From Gammaproteobacteria bacterium (lineage in GTDB: Bacteria; Pseudomonadota; Gammaproteobacteria; UWMA-0217): DNA of 5,671 bases. This document shows positions 4,659 to 5,671 of the stretch, piece after piece. The notes below the pieces were generated by a model. The model worked only from the letters and a program-made list of their open reading frames with translations. It searched no databases and had not been told where the DNA came from. The position numbers were made by a program, and so were the translations under genes. Position 1 is the first letter of the stretch, and every line of letters starts with the position of its first letter. Location: positions 1 to 5,671 of the forward strand of contig DRPO01000102.1 of NCBI GenBank assembly GCA_011330835.1, written 5' to 3'.

Positions 4659-5671
4659 ATGATATTCGCGGCGTTTCGAACACAAAAAAGAAGAAAGTCG
4701 TATCAGGAACTCGAAGCCGAAAACGCTCATCTCAAACAACAGTTGGCGGTTTATCAGTCGAGACTGGGCCAACAGGGGAATGGCCGGGACCGGATCGATC
4801 AGCTCAACGATTTTCTGCATATCGGCAACGAGACGCTGGGACGCGGTCTGGGCAAGGTCCAGCAGAACCTCGGTGGCGCGGTGGAGACCGCCAAGGGGTC
4901 TCTCTCGGAAATCGCGGAGATCCGCGAGGATTTCGCGAACCTGGCGAAAAAGATGGCCCAAGTCAGCGATGATGTCGACACGCTGCAAAACCAGTCGGAG
5001 CAAACCAACCAGGCCATCGAGTCGTTTCTTGGCGACGCCCGTGAAATCAACCAGGTTCTCGACCTGATCGAAAACATATCGAACAAGATCAATCTAATCG
5101 CATTCAACGCCGCCGTCGAGGCCACCAAGGCGGGCGCCGCGGGCAAGGGCGTCGCGGTCGTCGCCGACGAAATCAAGTCGCTGGCGCAGCAATCGCACCA
5201 GGCGCTGGGCAAGATCCGAAAAGTCATCGATTCCATGGCCGACAGCGTCGAACAGGTCTCCGAGGCCGGCAAGACCATTTCCTCCCTGGCCCAAGACGTC
5301 AGTCAGAGGGTGAGGAACTTCGGCATGGAGGTCCATGCCGTGGACCAAAACCTCGGACATCGTTTTACCATCATTCATGACACCACCGACCGCGTTTTCC
5401 TGAGCCTCGCCATGGTCGACCACATCCTGTGGAACGTCAACACCGTCGCGTCAATCATCCAGGGAAAACCGGCGATGAAATATGTCAGTCACCGCGAATG
5501 CCGGCTGGGAAAATGGTACGATCAGGGCGAGGGCAGGCAGTATTTCTCCCACTCTCAGGCGTACCTGGAACTCGAACTCCCGCATAGCCGGGTGCATCAG
5601 AAAACTCGCGAAATTTTCGCCTGTCTCGAAGCGAGCGGTTGCAACTACGAACAGGTGCTTCAAGCCTTCTC
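4659..5671 (+). CDS. Soluble methyl-accepting chemotaxis protein with C-terminal CZB zinc-binding domain (3' end cut)
   Basis: 337 residues are visible and the frame is open to the window edge. The N-terminus is basic, then probably coiled-coil (about 14-37). No transmembrane segment or N-terminal sensor domain is seen, so the protein should be cytosolic. Helices from about 50 form the signalling hairpin, with its conserved tip at about 137-177 (INLIAFNAAVEATKAGAAGK, then GVAVVADEIKSLA), the CheA/CheW contact region. The C-terminal CZB domain (about 240 onward) shows the expected zinc ligands: His255 (DHILW), Cys281 (CRLGKWY), His309 and His313 (PHSRVH). The architecture resembles Helicobacter TlpD, where CZB zinc and its cysteine sense oxidants or metal. 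It probably relays cytoplasmic redox or zinc state to a chemosensory array (inference). It is divergent from the protease gene; only a short C-terminal part should be missing. Confidence 0.93.
   Translation, partial: MIFAAFRTQKRRKSYQELEAENAHLKQQLAVYQSRLGQQGNGRDRIDQLNDFLHIGNETLGRGLGKVQQNLGGAVETAKGSLSEIAEIREDFANLAKKMAQVSDDVDTLQNQSEQTNQAIESFLGDAREINQVLDLIENISNKINLIAFNAAVEATKAGAAGKGVAVVADEIKSLAQQSHQALGKIRKVIDSMADSVEQVSEAGKTISSLAQDVSQRVRNFGMEVHAVDQNLGHRFTIIHDTTDRVFLSLAMVDHILWNVNTVASIIQGKPAMKYVSHRECRLGKWYDQGEGRQYFSHSQAYLELELPHSRVHQKTREIFACLEASGCNYEQVLQAF

Noticed and set aside
4491..5423. Minus-strand open frames opposite the chemoreceptor
   Set aside because: The plus-strand frame carries the MCP tip and all CZB ligands; the opposite frames are shadows of its codon bias.

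Overview
The window looks like a chromosomal segment of a GC-rich Proteobacterium, most likely a gammaproteobacterium. The inference rests on GC-rich codon use, a trypsin-fold protease ending in a GlyGly-CTERM type sorting tail, two intergenic repeat types that I know mainly from Gammaproteobacteria and Betaproteobacteria, and a soluble zinc-binding chemoreceptor. No gene here fixes the genus.

Layout. (1) Positions 1-1994, plus strand: a polytopic membrane protein of the O-antigen ligase/polymerase family, overlapped by 8 nt by an FkbM-family methyltransferase. The pair reads as the 3' end of a surface-polysaccharide operon entering from the left. (2) 1995-2266: intergenic DNA with an AT-rich patch, small inverted repeats and a fragment of a CCCTAACCC-type repeat. 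(3) 2267-2725: five tandem units of about 96 bp, each holding two hairpins. The fifth unit runs into the 3' end of the next gene. (4) 2652-4082, minus strand: a secreted S1 protease with a PA domain inserted in the catalytic fold and an intact His-Asp-Ser triad. It has a Gly/Asp arrangement in the S1 pocket unlike trypsin, a Gly-rich linker containing a G8 tract, a GlyGly-CTERM anchor, and a tail of about 24 residues encoded by the repeat. (5) 4083-4658: a 576-bp divergent intergenic region with a second CCCTAACCC-type repeat and several dyads. (6) 4659 to the right edge, plus strand: a cytosolic methyl-accepting protein with a C-terminal CZB zinc domain, resembling TlpD in architecture and cut by the window end.

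The genes form three functional units: envelope polysaccharide assembly and modification, an exported surface-sorted protease, and chemosensory signalling. Nothing in the sequence ties them into one pathway. The points that most deserve attention are at the protease C-terminus: a repeat unit has supplied its stop codon and a tail beyond the sorting signal, and a G8 tract just upstream could switch the anchor off by slippage. The protease's PA insertion and its predicted S1 pocket are also unusual.
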